Source: Planctomycetota bacterium
Lineage (GTDB): Bacteria > Planctomycetota > UBA8108
Direction of reading: 5' to 3'
Length of the DNA stretch: 22,093 bases
Assembly: GCA_016928605.1 (NCBI GenBank)
Contig: JAFGKN010000638.1
Coordinates: 1 to 22,093, forward strand
The notes under the pieces are model-generated. The model saw only the letters and a program-made list of their open reading frames with translations. It ran no database searches and was not told the DNA's origin. A program made the translations under genes and the position numbers. Positions 15,878-22,093 of the stretch are shown here, one piece after another (the stretch's first letter is position 1; each line of letters opens with the position of its first letter).

Positions 15878-17269
15878 TCAGACGGCGGCCTTCTCCCCCG
15901 CCGCGGGGACCTCGACGCTCGGGAAGCCCCGCTCCCGCAGCCGCTCCGCGAAGGCCAGCGACTGCGCCTCCTCCCCGTGGACGACGAAGGTCCGGCCGGG
16001 GGGCTGGTCCATGTGGCTCAGGTACTCGAGCATCTCGTCGCGATCGCCGTGCGCGCTCAGCCCCTCGATCTCCTCGACGCGAGCCCTCAGCGGGTACTCG
16101 TCGCCGTAGAGCTTGATCGACGTCGCGCGCTCCTTGATGCGCCGCCCGAGGGTGTGCTCCGCCATGAAGCCGGCGATGAGGATCGTGCTCCTCTCGTCGG
16201 GCGCGATGCGCTTGAGGTGGTGGAGGACGCGGCCCGCCTCGCACATGCCCGACGCCGCGATGATGACGCACGGAGAGCTCAGGCTGTTGAGAGCGATCGA
16301 TGCCGAGACGTCGCGGATGTAGGTGAGCCGCGCGAAGCCGAAGGGATCCCCTCGGCCCTCGACGAAGTGGAGAGCTTCCTGGTCATAGCATTCCGGATGG
16401 TCGCGGAAGACCTGCGTGACGTTGGTGGAGAGAGGGCTGTCGACGAAGATCGGGAGCGGCGAGAGCTGGCCCTCGTTGAACAGCTCGTGGAGCTCGTAGA
16501 CGATGCGCTGCGTCCGGCCCACGCTGAAGGCGGGGATCAGCAGCTTGCCTCCCCGCTCGTAGGTCTCGCGGACCACGTCGCGCAGCCGCTGCTTCACGTC
16601 CTCGCGCTTGGGGTGCAGCCGGTCGCCGTACGTGGACTCGCAGATCAGCACGTCCGCCTCGCGGGGAGGGACGGGATCGCGGAGGATCGGCCGGTCCGCG
16701 CGCCCGATGTCTCCCGTGTAGACGATCTGGACGCCGCGCTCCTTCTCCTCCACGCGCACGTGGCAGGATGCCGAGCCGAGGATGTGGCCCGCATCGCGAA
16801 AGCGCACGCGGATGCCGGGGCCGACCTTGACCTCCCGGTCGTACGGCACGCCGCGGAACCGCTCGAGCGTCGCTTCCGCATCGCGCATGGTGTAGAGGGG
16901 CTCGAAGGGGTTCTGTCCCTTCTTCCGCCTCTTCTGGTTGACGTACTCGACGTCCTTCTCCTGTATATGGGCCGAGTCGCGGAGCATCCACTCGCACAGA
17001 TCCTGGGTGGCTTCCGTGGCGTAGATCCGCCCCCGGAAGCCGCGGGCCACGAGCGTCGGCAGGTTCCCGCTGTGGTCGATATGGGCGTGCGAGAGGATGA
17101 CGGCGTCGATCTCCGGCGGCTGGAAGGCGAACGTGCGGTTGCGCTCGAAGCTCTCTTTGCGCCGGCCCTGGTGGAGCCCGCAGTCCAGAAGCACCTTGTG
17201 CCTGCCTACCTGGAGCAGGTGGCAGGATCCGGTGACGGCCCGAGCCGCCCCGAGGAACTGTATCTTCAT
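15878..17269 (-). CDS. MBL-fold beta-CASP RNA metallo-hydrolase (CPSF-73/Ysh1-like)
   Basis: Zinc-dependent nuclease of 463 residues, full length for the bacterial Ysh1-like family. Metallo-beta-lactamase motifs: LDCGLHQG (motif 1), HAHIDH at 61-66 (motif 2), H162 in DAGHILGSA (motif 3), D187 in YTGDIGR (motif 4), and H431 in VVHGE. Beta-CASP motifs: E211 in ESTYGD (A), H351 after GMCEAGRV (B) and H407 in SAHGD (C). PAFSVGRTQ and VDSPLS are also family hallmarks. The expected role is endonucleolytic RNA processing or decay in the cytoplasm; a DNA role is less likely. I chose ATG 17269 because CGGAGG lies 4 bases upstream and MKIQFLGAARAVTGSCHLL is the canonical family start; the frame upstream to 17593 is the shadow of the preceding gene. 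It follows the FHA-like gene after 85 bases. Confidence 0.95.
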   Translation of the reverse strand: MKIQFLGAARAVTGSCHLLQVGRHKVLLDCGLHQGRRKESFERNRTFAFQPPEIDAVILSHAHIDHSGNLPTLVARGFRGRIYATEATQDLCEWMLRDSAHIQEKDVEYVNQKRRKKGQNPFEPLYTMRDAEATLERFRGVPYDREVKVGPGIRVRFRDAGHILGSASCHVRVEEKERGVQIVYTGDIGRADRPILRDPVPPREADVLICESTYGDRLHPKREDVKQRLRDVVRETYERGGKLLIPAFSVGRTQRIVYELHELFNEGQLSPLPIFVDSPLSTNVTQVFRDHPECYDQEALHFVEGRGDPFGFARLTYIRDVSASIALNSLSSPCVIIAASGMCEAGRVLHHLKRIAPDERSTILIAGFMAEHTLGRRIKERATSIKLYGDEYPLRARVEEIEGLSAHGDRDEMLEYLSHMDQPPGRTFVVHGEEAQSLAFAERLRERGFPSVEVPAAGEKAAV

Positions 17270-17354
17270 CGAACCTCCGAACTGGCTGGGCCCCGGCGGT
17301 CGCTCAACACTTCGTCTCCAAGGGCATCTCCGGGTGGGAGCCTCGTGTCCCGCA

Positions 17355-17828
17355 TCATGTCCGGCGCAGGAACTCGGGCGGCTCGCCGAGCCTCTCGCGG
17401 AGCCGCTCGACCCTGTCGAGATAGCTCCGGACCCTCTCTGCGAGCCCGCTGAGCGCGACGGGGTCGAGGGGAATCGCGCCGTCAGCGGACTCCGGCCGCG
17501 GCGCCGGCTCGGCGCCCGCGGCGCGCGGCCTTGACAGCGGTGGGCGGGTGAGGAACCGCACCTGGAGGCCGCCGGTGCGGATCCTCGTGCCATGCTTCAA
17601 GGGGAATCCGGGGCCGGCTTCGTCGTCGCGGCCCGAGAGCAGGTTGCGGGCGACGAACCGATCGCCCTCCCGGTCGAAGCGGATGCTCACCGGAGCCGAC
17701 GTGCGGCGGACGACCACGTCCGCGGCGGGTGAGTCGGCCAGCGTGAACGGCCAGCGGCGGACGCGCACGAGGCGCGCCTTCTCATCACCCGCCTCCTGGA
17801 TCAGCAAGGAAATCTCTTCGACGTGCAT
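17355..17828 (-). CDS. Hypothetical protein with degenerate FHA-like domain
   Basis: A 157-residue cytoplasmic protein with no signal peptide. Residues about 18-95 follow the strand pattern of an FHA domain: RVRRWPFTLADSPAADVVV, then a strand pair with SIRFDREGDRFVARNL, then FPLKHGTRIRTGGLQVRFL, which resembles the 'L.dGD.I..g...l.f' end of FHA. The phosphothreonine-binding SxxH and NGT/NGV residues are absent, so phosphopeptide binding is doubtful. A disordered Pro/Arg linker (about 95-118) and a charged helix (LAERVRSYLDRVERLRERL) follow. The assignment is by fold pattern only and tentative. It is the first gene of a two-gene unit with the beta-CASP hydrolase and could act as its partner or regulator. 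The ATG at 17828 has a modest CAGG site, and an 8-bp hairpin (17841-17861) sits just upstream in the leader. Confidence 0.72.
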   Translation of the reverse strand: MHVEEISLLIQEAGDEKARLVRVRRWPFTLADSPAADVVVRRTSAPVSIRFDREGDRFVARNLLSGRDDEAGPGFPLKHGTRIRTGGLQVRFLTRPPLSRPRAAGAEPAPRPESADGAIPLDPVALSGLAERVRSYLDRVERLRERLGEPPEFLRRT

Positions 17829-17840
17829 GTGGCCTGTCCA

Positions 17841-17861
17841 CGGCTCGCTGCCGGCGAGCCG
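17841..17861. repeat. Inverted repeat in the divergent intergenic region
   Basis: CGGCTCGC (17841-17848) and GCGAGCCG (17854-17861) form an 8-bp stem with a 5-base loop. It lies 12 bases upstream of the FHA-like start, so it could occlude that gene's ribosome site or serve as an operator between the divergent genes. The sequence cannot decide between these. Confidence 0.4.
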
Positions 17862-17863
17862 GC

Positions 17864-17892
17864 TTTATCGAACCTTCCGACTCGTTCATAAT
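17864..17892 (+). promoter_or_regulatory. Candidate promoter of the nitrilase-family gene
   Basis: TTTATC (17864-17869) and CATAAT (17887-17892) are 17 bases apart; the -10 matches 5 of 6, the -35 only 3 of 6. Initiation near 17899 would leave a leader of about 130 bases. A 7-bp hairpin (TGGGCGA 17894-17900 with TCGCCCA 17907-17913, 6-base loop) lies across the expected start of the transcript. Confidence 0.4.
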
Positions 17893-18031
17893 GTGGGCGA
17901 TTTCTGTCGCCCATGCAACGTTCATCTCGAAGTTCGGGCCGGGGCGGATCCCCTCCGGGGGCGGTCCCTCCGCCGGAAGATGGCCGCATCCGGACCCGAC
18001 GAGCGTCCTTTTCCTCGAGGATGGATCTCCG

Positions 18032-19042
18032 ATGCGATACGCCGCCGCCGCCTGCCAGACCGACTTCCCTTGCCCCGCGGACCGCGGCGAGATCCCCGCT
18101 CGCGTCGACCGCATGCTCGAGATGGTCGACCAGGCCGTCCTGGGGTACCGGCCCTTCTTCCCGGTCCGGCTCGTGGTCTTCCCGGAGTTCGCCCACGCCG
18201 CCCCGGTCTATCCCACCGCCGCGGAGCTCCGGGAGCGGCTCGCGGTTCCGGTCCCCAACGAGCACACGGAGAGGTACCAGGAGAGGGCCCGCCAGCTCGG
18301 CGTCTGGATCCAGACCGGGACCTTCCTCGAGGTGGATCCGAAGTGGCCGGGCGCGGTCTTCAACACGACGTGCCTCATCGGCCCCGAGGGCATCGCCGCG
18401 AAGTACCGCAAGGTCCATCCCTGGATCCCCTGGGAGGTCCACGCCAGCCCGCACGATATCGAGGGCTACGACGAGGAGCTCTTCCCCGTCGCCGACACGG
18501 AGATCGGCCGCCTGGGCTGCGCCATCTGCTACGACTGGATCTTCCCGGAGGCCATCCGCAGGCTCGCGGTGGGGGGCGCCGAGGTGCTGATCCGGGTCTC
18601 GGCCTACATGGATCCCTGGGGAGCGACCGCGCCGATGGACTGGTGGACCGTCGTCAACCGCTGCCGCGCCCTCGAGAACCTGGCGTACGTGGTCGCCGCC
18701 AACCAGGGGGCCGCGCTGAGGAGCTATCCTCCCTTCTCCTGGCCCGGCGGGAGCATGATCGTCGATTTCGACGGCCGCGTGCTCGCGCAGGCCGATCCCG
18801 GACCGGGCGAGAAGATCACCGTCGCCGAGATCGACCTCGGAGCGCTGCGCAGCGCTCGCGAGAGCCGCCTGGGACACAATCCCCTGGCGCATCTGCGCGC
18901 GGAGGCGTACCCCTTGCCGGCGGGGCGCTTCTACCCCCCGGGGACCTTCCTCGGCGCCAGCGCTCCGGGGGCCGACCGGACGGCGGAGGAGAACGAGCGG
19001 ACGATCCGCGAGGTCCTCCGGCGCAAGCCGTACGGGGGATGA
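18032..19042 (+). CDS. Carbon-nitrogen hydrolase, nitrilase superfamily amidohydrolase
   Basis: Cytoplasmic enzyme of 336 residues that should hydrolyse a non-peptide C-N bond (amide, carbamoyl or nitrile). The catalytic triad is visible: E52 in FPEFAH, K127 in KYRKVHPW and C166 in GCAICYDWIFPE. The family-typical NRCRALENLAYVVAANQG and GGSMIVDFDGRVLAQ follow, and the C-terminal tail (DRTAEENERTIREVL) is helical. The sequence resembles amidase/carbamoylase branches more than true nitrilases, but the substrate cannot be read. I chose ATG 18032 because the protein begins MRYAAAACQTD, the usual first beta strand, and GAGGA lies 10 bases upstream. A longer frame from 17891 would add 47 unrelated residues and begin upstream of the expected transcript start. 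It is transcribed alone, divergent from the FHA-like gene. Confidence 0.92.
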   Translation: MRYAAAACQTDFPCPADRGEIPARVDRMLEMVDQAVLGYRPFFPVRLVVFPEFAHAAPVYPTAAELRERLAVPVPNEHTERYQERARQLGVWIQTGTFLEVDPKWPGAVFNTTCLIGPEGIAAKYRKVHPWIPWEVHASPHDIEGYDEELFPVADTEIGRLGCAICYDWIFPEAIRRLAVGGAEVLIRVSAYMDPWGATAPMDWWTVVNRCRALENLAYVVAANQGAALRSYPPFSWPGGSMIVDFDGRVLAQADPGPGEKITVAEIDLGALRSARESRLGHNPLAHLRAEAYPLPAGRFYPPGTFLGASAPGADRTAEENERTIREVLRRKPYGG

Positions 19043-19304
19043 CGAGCCGGGCGGGACCCGAACGTTTCCTCAACCGGTGACAAACCTCCGAGCGGCGCCG
19101 ATTTTTCTCTTGCTCCGGCGCCGTCGATGCGGTCCAATCGATCCGGCTTCGCAGCCGAGGGATCTGGGAACCCCGGCGGCGGGCTCCTGCCAAATCCAAT
19201 AAGCGTCATGCGCTTCTCCTTCCACGGGGGAGGCGGCATGCGATGGGTCTTGACCCGCTCCACAGCCGCGGGGTGCGGATGTGAGCAACTACCAAGGAGA
19301 AGCC
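19043..19304 (+). other. Intergenic region / possible structured leader of the Cys-repeat gene
   Basis: 262 bases with no credible gene. GGCGCCG (19094-19100) and CGGCGCC (19116-19122) form a 7-bp stem that may end nitrilase transcription, though no U-tract follows. A longer hairpin spans 19207-19240: CATGC pairs with GCATG, and CTTCTCC with GGGGAGG (two G-U pairs), around a 7-base loop. A weak promoter candidate is GTGACA (19077-19082), 17 bases, GATTTT (19100-19105). If it is used, the message has a leader of about 190 bases containing the hairpin. I could not match it to a known riboswitch consensus. Confidence 0.4.
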
Positions 19305-21809
19305 ATGAGAAAGCTTCTGTGTCTCAGCGGGCTGCTCGTGTGTCTCGGCTTCGCGGCGCGGAGCCAGGCGCAGAGCAACGTTCCCATAGACCCCGAGCGA
19401 TGCGAGCAGTACGCCGCGGAGTTTCACCGCCGCTGCGTGGCGGCCGGCGATCCCGAGGTCGACTGCGACGCCCTGACGGCGGCGTACCTCCAGAGGTGCC
19501 TCCAGCTGGCCGGAGAGGTTCCTCCCGGTCCCGGTGCCGGAGATGGAGAGAGCTGCCGCTGGGAGTGCAACCAGGCCGCCTCGGAGGCCTTCCGGACCTG
19601 CCGCGTCGAGGGCGGCACCTGGGAGGAGTGCGAAGTGGTCCGCCAGGAGATCCTGGCTCAGTGCCTGGAGCAGTGCGAGAGCACGGTTCCGCCGCCCCGC
19701 CCGGGCTGCGAGGATCGCTGCACGGCTGCCGCCGAGGCGCTCGAGGCGAGCTGCCTCGATGCCGGCGGCGACCCCGCCGAGTGCGAGGCCCAGGCCGCGG
19801 CGTTCCTCGAGACCTGCCTGACGGGTTGCGAGCGCGTGCCGCCGACGTCCTGCGAGGACAGCTGCCGTCAGCTCGCGCGCGAGGCTCAGATCCGCTGCCA
19901 GGAGGAGGGCGGGACCCCGGAGGACTGCGCCCAGCTGGCTCTCCAGGCCCTCGAGGAGTGCCGCGCCCGATGCGGCGCCACCGGACCGCTCGCCGAGTGC
20001 GCGCTCCAGTGCCGCGCTCAGGTCGAGGCGCAGGTCCAGGCCTGCGTCGAGGCGGGCGGAGACCGCGATGAATGCCTTGCCGCGGCGCTCGCCGATGCTC
20101 GCGATTGCGTCCGGGAGTGCTTGCCCGAGCCGCCCGAGGCCTGCGGCGCCGCGTGCCGCGAGCGGGCGCAGGAGATGCTCCAGGGTTGCGCGGAGGATCC
20201 GTCCGTCGATCCGGAGCAGTGCCGCCTGCGGGTCGAGGCCTGGCTGCGAGAGTGCGCCCGCCAGTGCCACGAGCCGCCGTCTCCCCCGGCCTGTGAGGAA
20301 GCATGCCAGACGAGAGCGCGCCGGATGGTCCAGAACTGCATCGACGGCGGCGGAGATCCCGCGGAGTGCGCCACGAGAGCCCGCGAGATGCTCCGCGAGT
20401 GCATCCTCGGCTGCGAGGACGCTCCGCCTCCCGAGTGCGGAGTTCGGTGCGGCGAGCTCGCGCGCGAGGCCCTGGAGAGTTGCCTCGAGGCCGGCGGCGA
20501 TCCCGAGGAGTGCCAGGCGCGCGCGCGGCACCTCTTGCGCGTTTGCCGGCGGCAGTGCGAGATCCCCGACCCGCCCGCCTGCGAGGATCGGTGCGCGGAG
20601 CTCGCGCGCAGGGTCCGCGCCGAGTGCCAGGACGAGGGCGGCGACGAGGCCGAGTGCGACGCCCTGGCCGCCCAGGCCGTCGAGCGGTGCATGGCCGCGT
20701 GCGGCGCTGCTGAGCCGCCGGTGACCTGTGCCGACCGGTGCGATGCGCGAGTCGCCCGGTACGTCGAGGAGTGCGTGGCCCAGGGCGGCGACGCCGAGGA
20801 GTGCGCGCAGCAGGGAGAGGCTCTGCGAGAGGAGTGCCTGATCCGCTGCGAGGAAGCTCCCCGGCCGACTTGCCAGGCCCAGTGCGCGCACATGACGCGC
20901 CGCGTCCTCGCCGAGTGCATCGAGGAGGGCGGAGATCCGGAGGAGTGCCGCGAGCGGGCGATGGAGATGTACGGCGCTTGCCTCGAGAATTGCGCGCCGC
21001 GTCCGCAGCCGTGCTACGCGCTCTGCGCCCAGGAGGCCCGGCGCCTCCACGCCGAGTGCATGGCGCAGGTGGCCGCGGAGGTCGCGATCTGCGTCGAGGA
21101 GGGCGGCGACGAGGCCGAGTGCCTCGCCGAGGCCATCCAGCGCTGCCGCATGGCGACCAACCAGTTCATCGAGCAGTGCGTCGCGGGGTGCGGCGAGAGG
21201 CCGGATCCCCCGGAGCCCGCCGGCTGCGAGGAGCGTTGCGAGCAGTTCGCCGCGCGCGTCGCGGAGGAGTGCGTGGCCCAGGGCGGCGACCCCGAGGAGT
21301 GCGCCCAGAAGGCGCTCGAGTTCCAGGCACGCTGCCAGGCGCGCTGCGCCGAGGGCCCCGAGCCCCCTGAGCAGCCCGGTCGCTGCGATCTCGACTGCGC
21401 CGCCCGAGCGGATGCGATCGAGGCGCGCTGCGTGGAGGCGGGTGGAGACCCCGCCGAGTGCGCGGCGGCGGCGGAGGCCTTCGAGGCCCAGTGCCTCGAC
21501 TTCCAGGATGCGCACTGCGCCGAGGAGAACATCGCCGACAACGCGCCCCCGCGCAGCTTCAAGCGCGGCGACGCCAACGGCGATGGCAAGGTCGACATCT
21601 CGGATCCGATCCGCACCCTGAACGGCCTCTTCCTGGGCCACGGGCCTTTCGCCTGCGCGGATGCGGCGGACGCCAACGATGACGGCGAGATCGACATCTC
21701 CGATGCGATCCGAGGCTTGCTCTTCCTCTTCCGAGCCGGAGCGCCCCTGCCCTTCCCGGGTCAGGTGGTCGGCCCCGACGCGACGGCGGACGGCTTCTTC
21801 TGCGAGTAG
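19305..21809 (+). CDS. Secreted tandem hexacysteine-repeat protein with dockerin-like C-terminus
   Basis: I do not recognise the family. The 834-residue product has a signal peptide (about 1-22, ending SQAQS). A degenerate four-Cys unit (C33, C44, C54, C65) is followed by 13 repeats starting at C84, 135, 183, 232, 280, 330, 378, 426, 475, 523, 570, 641 and 694. The dominant form is C-x3-C-x10-C-x9-C-x10-C-x3-C, with GGDPEEC at the centre and Pro-rich linkers (EPPEP, DAPPPE) between units. Ala/Glu/Arg-rich arms should be helical. Residues about 753-810 hold two calcium loops (D756/N758/D760/D767 and D789/N791/D793/D800), each followed by a hydrophobic helix, as in dockerins. An oxidised, extracellular or periplasmic structural or binding role is inferred; no enzymatic residues were seen. 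I chose ATG 19305 because AAGGAG lies 5 bases upstream and the signal peptide starts there; an in-frame ATG at 19281 has no such site. Confidence 0.9.
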   Translation: MRKLLCLSGLLVCLGFAARSQAQSNVPIDPERCEQYAAEFHRRCVAAGDPEVDCDALTAAYLQRCLQLAGEVPPGPGAGDGESCRWECNQAASEAFRTCRVEGGTWEECEVVRQEILAQCLEQCESTVPPPRPGCEDRCTAAAEALEASCLDAGGDPAECEAQAAAFLETCLTGCERVPPTSCEDSCRQLAREAQIRCQEEGGTPEDCAQLALQALEECRARCGATGPLAECALQCRAQVEAQVQACVEAGGDRDECLAAALADARDCVRECLPEPPEACGAACRERAQEMLQGCAEDPSVDPEQCRLRVEAWLRECARQCHEPPSPPACEEACQTRARRMVQNCIDGGGDPAECATRAREMLRECILGCEDAPPPECGVRCGELAREALESCLEAGGDPEECQARARHLLRVCRRQCEIPDPPACEDRCAELARRVRAECQDEGGDEAECDALAAQAVERCMAACGAAEPPVTCADRCDARVARYVEECVAQGGDAEECAQQGEALREECLIRCEEAPRPTCQAQCAHMTRRVLAECIEEGGDPEECRERAMEMYGACLENCAPRPQPCYALCAQEARRLHAECMAQVAAEVAICVEEGGDEAECLAEAIQRCRMATNQFIEQCVAGCGERPDPPEPAGCEERCEQFAARVAEECVAQGGDPEECAQKALEFQARCQARCAEGPEPPEQPGRCDLDCAARADAIEARCVEAGGDPAECAAAAEAFEAQCLDFQDAHCAEENIADNAPPRSFKRGDANGDGKVDISDPIRTLNGLFLGHGPFACADAADANDDGEIDISDAIRGLLFLFRAGAPLPFPGQVVGPDATADGFFCE
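19554..21518 (+). repeat. Coding tandem repeat array, 13 hexacysteine units
   Basis: Thirteen in-frame units of mostly 47-51 codons make up most of the Cys-repeat gene. Ten of them keep the exact spacing 3-10-9-10-3 between the six cysteines. Exceptions: unit 5 (C280-C321) has one extra residue in the central turn, unit 11 (C570-C629) is enlarged with two more cysteines, and unit 13 (C694-C738) ends with x7 instead of x3. Units differ considerably in sequence, so the array is old rather than a recent slippage product. Confidence 0.9.
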
Positions 21810-21821
21810 TCTAGATTCCCG

Positions 21822-21856
21822 GAGCCTCCCGCGCGATCCCACAGCGCGGGAGGCTC
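21822..21856 (+). terminator. Perfect 13-bp hairpin after the Cys-repeat gene
   Basis: Arms 21822-21834 and 21844-21856 pair perfectly around a 9-base loop, starting 13 bases after the stop codon. No U-tract follows, so it may act as an RNA 3'-end stabiliser or as part of a Rho-independent terminator with weak tail. The 10-base right-arm sequence CGGGAGGCTC recurs at 21861-21870 and can compete for the left arm. Confidence 0.55.
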
Positions 21857-21907
21857 GCCTCGGGAGGCTCCCGCGGGGACGGTCTGCGTCTTCGATACGG
21901 CTTTCTG

Positions 21908-21942
21908 AGAGCGGGCGGCTGCGTCGAGCAGCCGCCCGCTCT
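21908..21942. terminator. Perfect 15-bp hairpin, possible bidirectional terminator
   Basis: Arms 21908-21922 and 21928-21942 are perfectly complementary with a GTCGA loop. It is the second strong stem after the Cys-repeat gene and about 100 bases past its stop. The tail on the plus strand is GTCTCTGG and on the minus strand CAGAAAGCC, so neither side has a proper U-tract. A role in ending transcription is likely by position, not proven by sequence. Confidence 0.55.
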
Positions 21943-22093
21943 GTCTCTGGAGGCCCGGCGAGCCCCGGGATGAGAGGAGCCGGAGACGTTCTCTTCGCAC
22001 GCCCGCGCTAGCCCAACTTGAAGGGTTTGGGAAAAACGGGAACGATTTTGAGCTGATTCCGGCGTTCGCGTTGTCTTAAGTCGAGCGCTGGTC

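Noticed and set aside
15290..17452. Plus-strand open frame of 720 codons opposite the beta-CASP hydrolase
   Set aside because: Spans a gene, a promoter region and part of another gene; no domain seen.
17891..18031. 47-residue N-terminal extension of the nitrilase-family protein
   Set aside because: Not family-like, and it begins upstream of the expected transcript start; MRYAAAACQTD is the canonical first strand.
19554..21518. Regular spacing of GAGTGC and GGCGGCGA motifs resembling a CRISPR or satellite array
   Set aside because: The repeats are in-frame codons of a protein, diverged between units, with no identical direct repeats or spacers and no cas genes.
19206..21842. Minus-strand open frame of 878 codons opposite the Cys-repeat gene
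   Set aside because: Leu/Ala-rich repeats are just the complement of the Cys-repeat codons; no ribosome site or signal. The plus strand has a signal peptide, strong Shine-Dalgarno and dockerin-like end.
22008..22093. Possible C-terminal end of a minus-strand gene entering from the right edge (27 codons, ending in TAG)
   Set aside because: Too short to judge; the region is less GC-rich than the coding DNA and may simply be intergenic.

Overview
The window is GC-rich DNA from a Gram-negative bacterium: there are an outer-membrane porin, an outer-membrane efflux lipoprotein, an RND pump and several large secreted proteins. Three secreted proteins end in the same paired, calcium-loop, dockerin-like module. 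Together with lamin-tail/CotH and 'DIGAYEY' beta-helix proteins this suggests Planctomycetota or a related group of large-proteome bacteria. That assignment is inference from protein style, with no marker gene in the window.

Layout. Positions 1-5525 (minus strand) hold a heavy-metal efflux operon: a small secreted Cys/His-rich protein, a TolC-type lipoprotein (CusC/CzcC-like), a periplasmic adaptor (CusB/CzcB-like) and the N-terminal two thirds of a heavy-metal RND pump (CusA/CzcA-like) that runs off the left edge. A strong intrinsic terminator at 5561-5611 separates it from an upstream phosphate-selective-type porin gene (5644-6966) with its own promoter. Positions 7080-7396 are non-coding. 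Positions 7397-15504 (minus) hold two translationally coupled giant secreted-protein genes: a lamin-tail/CotH kinase/beta-helix/TIG/dockerin-like protein of 1734 residues and a double beta-helix/dockerin-like protein of 968 residues, driven from a candidate promoter at 15617-15645. Positions 15878-17828 (minus) hold a degenerate FHA-like protein followed by an MBL-fold beta-CASP RNA hydrolase. Diverging from these is a nitrilase-superfamily amidohydrolase (18032-19042, plus).

The most unusual object is the plus-strand gene 19305-21809. It encodes a secreted 834-residue protein built from 13 tandem copies of a mirror-symmetric six-cysteine repeat (C-x3-C-x10-C-x9-C-x10-C-x3-C), followed by a dockerin-like module. 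The spacing predicts helical hairpins stapled by nested disulfides. One repeat is enlarged on both arms at once, giving eight cysteines, which is what the nested-pairing model predicts. I do not recognise this repeat as a named family. Its 3' region carries an arm that can pair with two alternative partners and then a perfect 15-bp hairpin.

The secreted dockerin-like proteins may share one sorting or assembly route, but no cohesin or sorting machinery is visible here, so this stays a hypothesis. Many long open frames on the opposite strands are GC-driven shadows and were left out.
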